Below are positions 5,979-12,026 of a stretch of 12,026 bases of DNA, one piece after another. Source of the DNA: Hyphomicrobiales bacterium (GTDB lineage Bacteria > Pseudomonadota > Alphaproteobacteria > Rhizobiales > S144-35); the NCBI GenBank assembly GCA_015494185.1, contig WGBT01000165.1, forward strand, positions 1 to 12,026, read 5' to 3'. A program made the position numbers and the translations under genes. Positions within the stretch are counted from its first letter, which is position 1. The number at the start of each line of letters is the position of its first letter. Below the pieces are notes generated by a model. It did not search any database and was not told where the DNA came from. It saw nothing but the letters and a program-made list of their open reading frames with translations.

Positions 5979-6791
5979 TCAATCGGCAAGTTCGATCGTC
6001 AAGCCATCATAGGCGGGCTCAACATGAGGCGGAAGTTGCGCATTGAGCTGGTCGTAATCCAGGTCAATATGCAAATTGGTCAAGATCGCCCGTTTGGGGG
6101 CCAGTTTGCCGATCCACTCAAGCGCTTCATCCACATTGAGATGGGAAACGTGAGGCTTATAGCGCAACGCATCGATGATTAACACCTCAAGTCCCTGTAA
6201 ATGGGGAATGGCAGGCGCGTGAAAATTGTTCAAATCGGTACAAAAGGCGAGCTTGCCAAAGCGATAGCCCATCGAGACAATCGCCCCATGTTGTTGCAGA
6301 ATTGGCATGACTTCAAGAGGGCCGCCATCTCCATCGATGGTCAGCAGAGTGTAGGGGGCAATTTTGTGGGCCTCCAGAATCGGGGGATAACCGCTATGGG
6401 GCGGACTTTTGAAACAATAGGAAAAGCGCGGCACAATTTGATTCCAGGTTTGCTCGTTCATATAGACCTGAACCCGCCCGCGATTGTCTTTGAGCCCGTT
6501 TAAGGTCACCACCCGCAAGTCATCGATGCCATGGATATGGTCAGCATGTTCATGGGTATAGAGCACCCCATCGATCCAGTTCACATTGGCATCGAGCAAT
6601 TGTTCACGCAAATCGGGGGACGTATCGACGATGACCGTGGTTTTGCCCTTGTGACCGATTTTTTCGACCAAAAAGCCAGAGCGGCGGCGGCGGTTTTTCG
6701 GATTGGCAGGGTCACAGGCCCCCCAATTATTGCCAATCCGCGGCACGCCCCCCGACGAACCGCATCCCATGATCGTGAATTTCAGGCTCAT
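5979..6791 (-). CDS. MBL-fold metal-dependent hydrolase, PhnP-like
   Basis: This is a 270-residue cytosolic protein of the metallo-beta-lactamase fold. The N-terminus MGCGSSGGVPRIG (8-20) and the insert NWGACDPANPKNRRRRSG are typical of the PhnP-like branch. The metal site HEHADH is at 80-85, with Asp91 of GIDDL behind it. Later ligands are a CTDLNN segment and a C-terminal TNLHIDLDY histidine. PhnP itself is a cyclic phosphodiesterase in phosphonate degradation, but no phn genes are present. Members placed next to tatD in alphaproteobacteria have no settled substrate, so I give no gene name. Its ATG overlaps the tatD stop codon as ATGA (6788-6791), which suggests translational coupling. It is the last gene of the metG-tatD unit. 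Length and motifs look intact. Confidence 0.87.
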   Translation of the reverse strand: MSLKFTIMGCGSSGGVPRIGNNWGACDPANPKNRRRRSGFLVEKIGHKGKTTVIVDTSPDLREQLLDANVNWIDGVLYTHEHADHIHGIDDLRVVTLNGLKDNRGRVQVYMNEQTWNQIVPRFSYCFKSPPHSGYPPILEAHKIAPYTLLTIDGDGGPLEVMPILQQHGAIVSMGYRFGKLAFCTDLNNFHAPAIPHLQGLEVLIIDALRYKPHVSHLNVDEALEWIGKLAPKRAILTNLHIDLDYDQLNAQLPPHVEPAYDGLTIELAD

Positions 6792-7588
6792 TGAACAAGT
6801 CCTGCTGCCGTTTGCGGAACTTTCGAGAACAACCGAAAGAAATTCTCTGTGGTGTGCTTGGCGATTTCCGTTTCCGACATGCCCCGTAAGGCGGCCAATT
6901 GGGCGGCGGTATGAACCACAAAAGCCGGCTCATTGGTCTTGCCGCGATGGGGAACCGGAGCCAGAAAGGGGGCATCGGTTTCAACCAAAAGACGGTCAAT
7001 CGGCAAATCGCGGACGATGGCGCGCAGCTCATCAGCCTTTTTGAAGGTGAGCACGCCAGACAAGGAAATATAGCCGCCAAGGGCAAGCCCGGTTTCGGCC
7101 AGTTTCCGGCCTGCGGTAAAGCAATGCAGCACGAATGGGAAGGGACCTTTTTCCATCTCTTCGGTCAGGATTTTGGCGGTATCTTCATCGGCGTCGCGGC
7201 TATGGATCACCAGCGGAAGACCGGTTTCACGGGCGGCGGCGATATGGGTGCGAAAACCGGCTTCCTGATCCTCGCGGGGGGCATTGTCATAGTGATAGTC
7301 AAGCCCGGCTTCCCCGATGGCCACAACCTTTGGGTGCTGGGCATAGTTCAAAATGCGTTCCAGCGGGATATCACGTTCTTGGGCGGCATTGTGGGGATGG
7401 GTGCCAATCGAGCAATAGACATCTTCAAAGCGCTCAGCGATGGGCCGCACCTGGGTTTCGAATTTTTCGATTTCGGTGGATATTGTGACCATCAGACCAA
7501 CACCGGCCTCGCGGGCAGTGGTCACCGCCGCCTCAGCGCGTTCTGCAAGGCCTGGATAATCCAGATGACAATGACTGTCGACCAACAT
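6788..7588 (-). CDS. tatD: TatD family metal-dependent deoxyribonuclease
   Basis: The product is a 266-residue TIM-barrel metal-dependent hydrolase of the amidohydrolase-like TatD family. Family members act as 3'-5' DNA/RNA exonucleases in repair and quality control. All metal ligands are visible: His6 and His8 (DSHCHLD), Glu93 (GEAGLDYH), His129 (IHSRDA), His155 (LHCFTAG) and Asp205 (VETDAPFLAP). The start is ATG 7588 because AAAGGAGG stands 9 nt upstream on the minus strand. A reading frame extended to a TTG at 7609 would contain that ribosome binding site and is rejected. metG ends 69 nt upstream and the hydrolase gene overlaps its stop, so the three genes form one unit. The order metG-tatD-hydrolase is common in alphaproteobacteria. 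Whether this close relative is TatD proper or a YcfH/YjjV-type paralogue cannot be told from sequence alone. Confidence 0.9.
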   Translation of the reverse strand: MLVDSHCHLDYPGLAERAEAAVTTAREAGVGLMVTISTEIEKFETQVRPIAERFEDVYCSIGTHPHNAAQERDIPLERILNYAQHPKVVAIGEAGLDYHYDNAPREDQEAGFRTHIAAARETGLPLVIHSRDADEDTAKILTEEMEKGPFPFVLHCFTAGRKLAETGLALGGYISLSGVLTFKKADELRAIVRDLPIDRLLVETDAPFLAPVPHRGKTNEPAFVVHTAAQLAALRGMSETEIAKHTTENFFRLFSKVPQTAAGLVQ

Positions 7589-7657
7589 CCGTTTGATCCT
7601 CCTTTGCAACCTAACAATTTTACAGGCTTGTGTTCGGGCCGCTGTTTTGGGGCGCGT

Positions 7658-9208
7658 TTATGCCTCAGCCTCGATATATTTCGGAAAGATGGGTTGGGGC
7701 TTGGCAATGGCGGTGCCGGGGGCCAGCCGGCCAGCGGTGCCAAGGGCTGCGAAATTGCGCTTCTCTTGCGGTTGATTTAAAGTCTCAAGCAGCTTGCCGC
7801 AAGCCGCAGGGATAATCGGTTGCGCCAAGATGGCGATTTGGCGGATCACTTCAGCGGTCACATAAAGCACGGTGGCCATCCGTTCTGGATCGTTTTTGCG
7901 CAACACCCAAGGTTGTTGTGCGCTAAAGTAGCGGTTGGCTTCCCCCACCACCTCCCAAATCACTTCAATACCGCGATGCAGGGCCTGACGCTCAAAGGCT
8001 TCACGAACCTTGTCCAATGCCGCATCAGTGAGCGCAAGCATGGCTTCATCTTCTGCCGTAAAGCTGTTTGGGGCGGGGATGGAACCAGCACAGTTTTTGA
8101 AGATCATCGACAAGGAACGCTGCGCCAAATTGCCAAAGTCATTGGCAAGATCGGCATTGCTGCGGTTGACAATGGCTTCATGGCTGTAATTGCCATCTTG
8201 CCCAAAGGGCACCTCACGCAAAAAGAAATAGCGCATTTGATCAACACCATAGTGGTCGATCAGCTCAAACGGGTCGATCACATTGCCAAGTGATTTCGAC
8301 ATTTTCTCGCCCTTGTTGAAGATGAAGCCATGGGCATAAATCCGCCGCGGCAGTTCAAGCCCAGCGGAAAGCAGAAAAGCCGGCCAATAGACGGCGTGAA
8401 ACCGCACGATATCTTTTCCAATGATGTGAAGATCAGCAGGCCAGAAAGTCTTGAAACGATCCGCCTGGTGATCCGGATAGCCAATGCCGGTCAGATAGTT
8501 GGTCAGAGCGTCCACCCAAACATACATGATATGCCCCGGCGCATTGGGAACCGGCACCCCCCAATCAAAAGTGGTCCGCGAGATCGACAAATCCTTCAAG
8601 CCGCCTGAAACGAAGCTGATCACCTCGTTGCGGCGTTCTTTGGGGCCGATGAAATCCGGATTGGCCTGATAATGGGCGAGCAATTTGTCCTGATAGGCGG
8701 ACAGGCGGAAAAAATAGGTTTCCTCTTCGGTCCATTCCACCGGCGTGCCCTGCGGGCCGTAGCGCACACCATCATCGCGCAGCTCGGTTTCGGATTCGTC
8801 ATAAAAGGCTTCATCGCGTACCGAATACCATCCCGCATAGCGGTCGACATAGATATCACCATTGTCGGCCATCCGTTGCCAAATGGCTTGTGCAGCTTGG
8901 TGATGCCGGGGTTCGCTGGTGCGAATGAAATCATCGTTGGAACAGTTGAGCGCTTGCGCCAACTCTTGGAAACGGGCGGCGTTTTGGGTGGCCAATTGCG
9001 CGGGAGATAGACCTTGCTTGGCCGCGGTTTGGGCCATTTTCAGGCCATGCTCATCGGTGCCGGTGAGAAAGAACACCTGATAGCCATCGAGGCGCTTGAA
9101 ACGGGCAATCGCATCAGTGGCGATGTTCTCATAGGCATGGCCGATATGCGGCGCCCCATTGGGATAATGGATCGCGGTCGTGATATAGAAATGTTTGGTT
9201 TTGCTCAT
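7658..9208 (-). CDS. metG: Methionyl-tRNA synthetase
   Basis: MetRS charges tRNA-Met and initiator tRNA in the cytoplasm. The 516-residue protein shows the class I signature HIGH at 21-24 (PNGAPHIGHAYENIATDA), TGTDEHG, the WVDALTNYLT segment, and KMSKS at 302-306. The four zinc-knuckle cysteines of the E. coli type are absent from the connective peptide (WYSVRDEAFYDESE then EETYFF), as in other alphaproteobacterial enzymes. The C-terminal EMAP/Arc1p-like tRNA-binding extension is missing, so this is the short form. ATG 9208 is preceded by TTTGAGAAC, a weak but adequate ribosome binding site. It is the first gene of the metG-tatD-hydrolase unit. holB and tmk, which usually stand immediately upstream in this class, are not found here; instead there is a 540-bp gene-free stretch. 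Confidence 0.97.
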   Translation of the reverse strand: MSKTKHFYITTAIHYPNGAPHIGHAYENIATDAIARFKRLDGYQVFFLTGTDEHGLKMAQTAAKQGLSPAQLATQNAARFQELAQALNCSNDDFIRTSEPRHHQAAQAIWQRMADNGDIYVDRYAGWYSVRDEAFYDESETELRDDGVRYGPQGTPVEWTEEETYFFRLSAYQDKLLAHYQANPDFIGPKERRNEVISFVSGGLKDLSISRTTFDWGVPVPNAPGHIMYVWVDALTNYLTGIGYPDHQADRFKTFWPADLHIIGKDIVRFHAVYWPAFLLSAGLELPRRIYAHGFIFNKGEKMSKSLGNVIDPFELIDHYGVDQMRYFFLREVPFGQDGNYSHEAIVNRSNADLANDFGNLAQRSLSMIFKNCAGSIPAPNSFTAEDEAMLALTDAALDKVREAFERQALHRGIEVIWEVVGEANRYFSAQQPWVLRKNDPERMATVLYVTAEVIRQIAILAQPIIPAACGKLLETLNQPQEKRNFAALGTAGRLAPGTAIAKPQPIFPKYIEAEA

Positions 9209-9293
9209 GTTCTCAAATTGCCCGTTGAAAGTGCCGCCGCTCGATCTCCCCGGTTATGCCATGATCTTGGGGTGTGCGCCATGGCTGATTTAC

Positions 9294-9324
9294 GTATAAA
9301 AACGGCATTCGATCTGACTGACAA
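9294..9324 (-). promoter_or_regulatory. Possible promoter for metG-tatD-hydrolase
   Basis: On the minus strand TTGTCA (9324-9319) and TTATAC (9299-9294) are separated by 19 nt, about 85 nt before the metG start codon. The spacing is longer than ideal. The argument is mainly that a promoter is needed between the palindromic element and metG, where no coding sequence exists. Confidence 0.25.
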
Positions 9325-9362
9325 TGTCGGGTTTACTTAATACACGCTTATACTTGATTGCC

Positions 9363-9599
9363 CTAGGCTCAGGACCCATAAATTGCGCGGCGCCAGTCTG
9401 ACGCAAAATCATGAAATGGACAATGATTTGTCTCGCATTACCGGGATTTTGCGCCAGACCCTTCGGGCGGCATTTTCGCTTCATCTCGCTAGCCTTTCGC
9501 CCTTGGAAATAGCTTCGGCTATTCCCTGCGGGCGAAAAACCAGCGATATTTCGCGGAAATGCCGCTGGCATCCACGCCCTTTATGGGGCCTGAGCCTAG
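9363..9599. repeat. 237-bp palindromic element: closing stem plus two internal hairpins (candidate MITE or structured RNA)
   Basis: The closing stem is CTAGGCTCAGGACCCATAA (9363-9381) against 9581-9599, 18 of 19 complementary. Inside, hairpin 1 pairs 9396-9410 (GTCTGACGCAAAATC) with 9445-9459, 14 of 15 complementary, and holds a smaller GACAA/TTGTC stem in its loop. Hairpin 2 pairs 9467-9479 with 9553-9565 (GCGGCATTT...AAATGCCGC), 9486-9490 with 9542-9546, TTTCGCCC (9495-9502) with 9530-9537, and AATAGC with GCTATT around a TTCG tetraloop (9514-9517). The termini carry CTAG, compatible with insertion at a TA-centred site as favoured by IS5-type elements. There is no transposase and no credible reading frame. 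Confidence 0.8.
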
Positions 9600-9748
9600 A
9601 AGGCTTTGTGTTTCTGTGGCAACAGAAGAGGAACGGATTCCACTCACGGGCGGTCGCTCTTAGACTCTTAATAACGGGAGTAGGTTAACTGACAGGAAGG
9701 AACATTAACCGGGGGCACCCCCTGGCTCCCCTGCCAGACAGAGGAAAG
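9600..9748. other. Gene-free stretch with several short hairpins
   Basis: After the palindromic element there are four simple inverted repeats: TTCTGT-ggca-ACAGAA (9612-9627); GGTTAA (9683-9688) with TTAACC (9705-9710); GGGGG-ca-CCCCC (9711-9722); CTGGC (9722-9726) with GCCAG (9733-9737). The last two lie just past the stop of the minus-strand membrane gene and could together slow or end its transcription, though no T-run follows. No coding sequence is convincing in this stretch. Confidence 0.4.
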
Positions 9749-10792
9749 CTATGTCCTTGCGGGACCACGGTCATCCCGAAGACCAACCGCGCCGGTCTCA
9801 AGCCCAGCCGGCGGCTGCGGCAGCAATCCGGCATCATTCTTAACCATCGCCAGCACTTCTTCAAATGGTTCCAAGCTTACCTGCCATGCCCCAAAATGCG
9901 GGGAACCAATATCGAGAATCATATTAAAAAGAAAAGAAAAGGATATACCCAACACAAGGATAATATAAATATTCCTCTCAACATTTCCTTCTGATGTCAA
10001 ATAGAAAGGAATAAGTATGGTGATGGACATAAAAATGATAGCAAACAACAAATAGGGAGAAATAGACGTATTCATGTAAGAAATTCTTTTTGCCCTGAGC
10101 ATAAATACTTCATCCAGAGAGCTCATGATCTGCGCCAAGGCAATTTCATCATTTTTGTCCTGTGTTTTAAGTTCAGATACAGTTTTAACACAACCCTCAA
10201 GCAGCGATAGATTACCCTCGAAGCCCATGCCATTCGTTTTGGTTACATTCTGGAGATAACTGGCAAACTGTTTCTTTATTTCATTCACCTTTTCACGATT
10301 AATGCTTTTACTTTCGAAATCCTCAAAATATTTGAGAAATTGCAATATGGTTCTGATTTTGCTGGACTCATTTTGAATAGATTGTTTAAGATGTTCATGA
10401 TCTTCTATCACCTTGACGAGAATAAGAGCAGTGAATACCGCATATAGGGTGGAAAGAACGGCGAAAAAATTTTCATTATGGGTATATGATTTATCTAACC
10501 ATGCCAACCATCCTAGTTTTTCAAACCACTCCTTGTGATTGGCCAGCTCCATGGCCCCGATCATACAAAGAATGCCGATCAGAAGTGGTTGGATAACACG
10601 AAAATTGAATGACAAATATTTAGATCTGAAAGAAGAGTTAAGGAGTGGAATTGATAATATAATCGGCATCCATACGAGCATATGCCACGGCAGGCTCAAA
10701 AGATAAATTTCGGTTTCAAGCAATACCAAACTAAAAACAAAACCACCCATCTGTATAATATTCTGTTTTCTTGAAACAAAACAACTATTCAC
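9749..10792 (-). CDS. Bestrophin-like (DUF4239-type) membrane protein, function unknown
   Basis: This is a 347-residue inner-membrane protein with about six hydrophobic segments: roughly 16-34, 35-54, 66-82, 109-128, 244-264 and 274-294. Between the fourth and fifth lies a long charged, helical soluble region (about 130-235). The pattern matches DUF4239, annotated as bestrophin-like: ALILVKVIEDHEHL before a helix bundle, then LDIGSPHFGAWQVSLEPFEEVL near the C-terminus (family form D-PF-G-V-P-PF). Function in bacteria is unknown; ion-channel activity is only suggested by the distant name. It begins at a GTG overlapping the upstream gene's stop by 8 nt, with no clear ribosome binding site, so coupling is likely; ATG 10750 is an alternative. 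The body is visibly AT-rich against the housekeeping genes. The last ~28 codons are GC-rich and proline/glycine-containing, unlike the family's usual end. Probably acquired horizontally. Confidence 0.6.
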   Translation of the reverse strand: MNSCFVSRKQNIIQMGGFVFSLVLLETEIYLLSLPWHMLVWMPIILSIPLLNSSFRSKYLSFNFRVIQPLLIGILCMIGAMELANHKEWFEKLGWLAWLDKSYTHNENFFAVLSTLYAVFTALILVKVIEDHEHLKQSIQNESSKIRTILQFLKYFEDFESKSINREKVNEIKKQFASYLQNVTKTNGMGFEGNLSLLEGCVKTVSELKTQDKNDEIALAQIMSSLDEVFMLRAKRISYMNTSISPYLLFAIIFMSITILIPFYLTSEGNVERNIYIILVLGISFSFLFNMILDIGSPHFGAWQVSLEPFEEVLAMVKNDAGLLPQPPAGLETGAVGLRDDRGPART

Positions 10793-12026
10793 GAGGTTTC
10801 AAAATCCCTGTCATATAAGCTGTCAGCAAAAGGAGAAGTGCAGCTCCAAGCCATATCTGCAATAACATGAAATGGTACAAGGATAAAAATGGAATTTCAA
10901 TAGCTCGGCTGCCCCACAAGGATAGGGGAAAGACCAGAGGGGCCTGTTCGGGCTGCCATTTTTCTTTTTGATGCAGATCTAGCATAGGCATAAGGGCATC
11001 AATCGAAAACATCAGCGGGTCAAATTTGAGATAATCTCTCGGAAGGGCTTCACACCTGACCCATCTCTGATGACATTGACTGGCAATGGCAGTATCCATT
11101 AACACAATGGTTTCGGATGGTGCAAAGTTACGCAGATTATGTTCGCTAGCATAGATATATCCACCTAGCAACCAGGCTCCAATAAAGATGAAAAACAGTC
11201 TTGCCGGCTTGTAGCCATAGCCCATGAACCAGCCCACAGTCACCATATAGCTGAAATGATAGAGAGCCTTGAGCAAACCAACAATCAACGGCAGAACCAA
11301 TAGGGCTTTCCAGCCCAATGTCAGATCACGTCTTATCTGGTAATGTGTGCGTCTTTGTTCCTTGAGTTGGCCAAAAAAGGCTGCCACCCGATCATGGCCC
11401 ATATTACTGAACGCTTTGTACAATTGTTCATAAGGCTGCGCCTTGAATATGGAGGTGATTTCCTCTTTTGGCTGTCGTTCTAGCCAATCCTGACGCATTT
11501 TTGTATCGGTCAGCTTATCCCCCAATATGCGCTCATAGTTGAAACCGTCCAGAAAAATATAGCATCTCAACTTTCCATGTTCAGCAGTCGTTATTTTTTC
11601 AGGTGGCCAGGCTGCAGGTGAATCCTCAAAAGCAAACACCTTGACATCCCGCAAATCCAGACAACCTTCCACCCTTGTGTCCACTTCGCCTTCCAAATCA
11701 TCCGCTTCAATACGGTCACTTAAAAACAGGCTTCCCTTTATGCAGGTGGAAAACAGCACAAGTGCCGAGGCGGCGCGGCGCGCTTTGGGTGAACGGGGTA
11801 CAGGATTGCTAAACACGCCCCCGCGGCAATCGACATCACCGCCCACACGCGCTTTGACGAGCCGAACCTTGCCCTGGCATTTGAAGCCGGAATTCATATA
11901 AATACTTCCATTGATGGAAACCTGGGACAGTTGCAGGGCCACAAGATTATCAATCCCGTTAAAATTCCGGAATTGCCCCCCTGAGCAATCGAAATTATCA
12001 TCTATTTCGGCCAGCTTGAAATTAAC
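10785..12026 (-). CDS. Repeat-rich membrane-anchored protein of the 'membrane-associated oxidoreductase' type (5' end outside window)
   Basis: The frame is open to the window edge, so the N-terminus is missing; 413 residues are visible. An internal GTG at 11942 is probably not the true start, because the same repeat pattern continues upstream of it. The first part repeats short beta-strand units such as EIDDNFDCSGGQF, VSINGSIYMNSGFKCQGKVRL and ARVGGDVDCRGGVF, consistent with a pentapeptide-like or beta-helix surface. The C-terminal half has membrane segments (about 11315-11255, 11210-11150 and 10880-10805) with GYGYKPARL and FDPLMFSIDALMPMLDL between. Proteins with this plan are often labelled membrane-associated oxidoreductase in databases, but I see no cofactor motif supporting an enzyme activity. 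It overlaps the DUF4239-type gene by 8 nt, so the two likely work together. Base composition is AT-richer than the housekeeping genes. Confidence 0.6.
   Translation of the reverse strand, partial: VNFKLAEIDDNFDCSGGQFRNFNGIDNLVALQLSQVSINGSIYMNSGFKCQGKVRLVKARVGGDVDCRGGVFSNPVPRSPKARRAASALVLFSTCIKGSLFLSDRIEADDLEGEVDTRVEGCLDLRDVKVFAFEDSPAAWPPEKITTAEHGKLRCYIFLDGFNYERILGDKLTDTKMRQDWLERQPKEEITSIFKAQPYEQLYKAFSNMGHDRVAAFFGQLKEQRRTHYQIRRDLTLGWKALLVLPLIVGLLKALYHFSYMVTVGWFMGYGYKPARLFFIFIGAWLLGGYIYASEHNLRNFAPSETIVLMDTAIASQCHQRWVRCEALPRDYLKFDPLMFSIDALMPMLDLHQKEKWQPEQAPLVFPLSLWGSRAIEIPFLSLYHFMLLQIWLGAALLLLLTAYMTGILKPRE

Noticed and set aside
6899..7780. 293-codon open frame on the + strand antisense to tatD and the end of metG
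   Set aside because: It runs opposite two clear genes with full catalytic motifs, has no recognisable domain, and its Gly/Phe-rich make-up is typical of antisense shadow frames.
9290..9571. 93-codon minus-strand frame across the palindromic element
   Set aside because: It is explained by the inverted-repeat structure, has no ribosome binding site or homology I recognise, and is not a holB remnant.

Overview
The window is chromosomal DNA of an alphaproteobacterium, probably near the Rhodospirillales or a related order. The basis is gene order (radA-cvpA-purF; metG-tatD-metallo-beta-lactamase gene), alphaproteobacterial versions of PurF and MetRS, and moderate GC by eye. I cannot name the genus. 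No rRNA, tRNA, CRISPR array or transposase gene was seen.

Left block, + strand, 1-4593: the 3' end of radA, then cvpA, purF and a secreted TAXI-like binding protein. The last carries a C-terminal tail of proline-punctuated 18-residue helical repeats. radA/cvpA/purF is a housekeeping cluster of DNA repair and purine synthesis. The TAXI-like gene sits where an SDR gene is often found directly after purF (recalled, not checked).

Middle, 4594-5978: a structure-rich intergenic stretch with several hairpins and a long two-armed inverted repeat whose loop holds two mini-hairpins. It is followed by a YciK-like short-chain dehydrogenase gene (+) bracketed by two related ~90-bp direct repeats. The SDR gene converges with the block to its right.

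Right-centre block, - strand, 5979-9208: metG, tatD and a PhnP-like metal-dependent hydrolase gene, read in that order. tatD and the hydrolase gene overlap by ATGA, so they are probably translationally coupled.

Right end, 9209-12026: a 540-bp gene-free stretch contains a ~237-bp palindromic element with a closing stem and two internal hairpins, a candidate MITE or structured RNA. Beyond it lie two overlapping minus-strand genes for membrane proteins of unknown function. One has beta-helix-like repeats and a membrane-embedded C-terminus and is cut by the window edge. The other is bestrophin-like (DUF4239-type). They are visibly AT-richer than the rest and stand where holB/tmk would normally precede metG, so this end looks like an accessory insertion. 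The most novel items are the TAXI plus 18-mer-repeat fusion, the two-gene membrane module and the two multi-hairpin palindromic elements.
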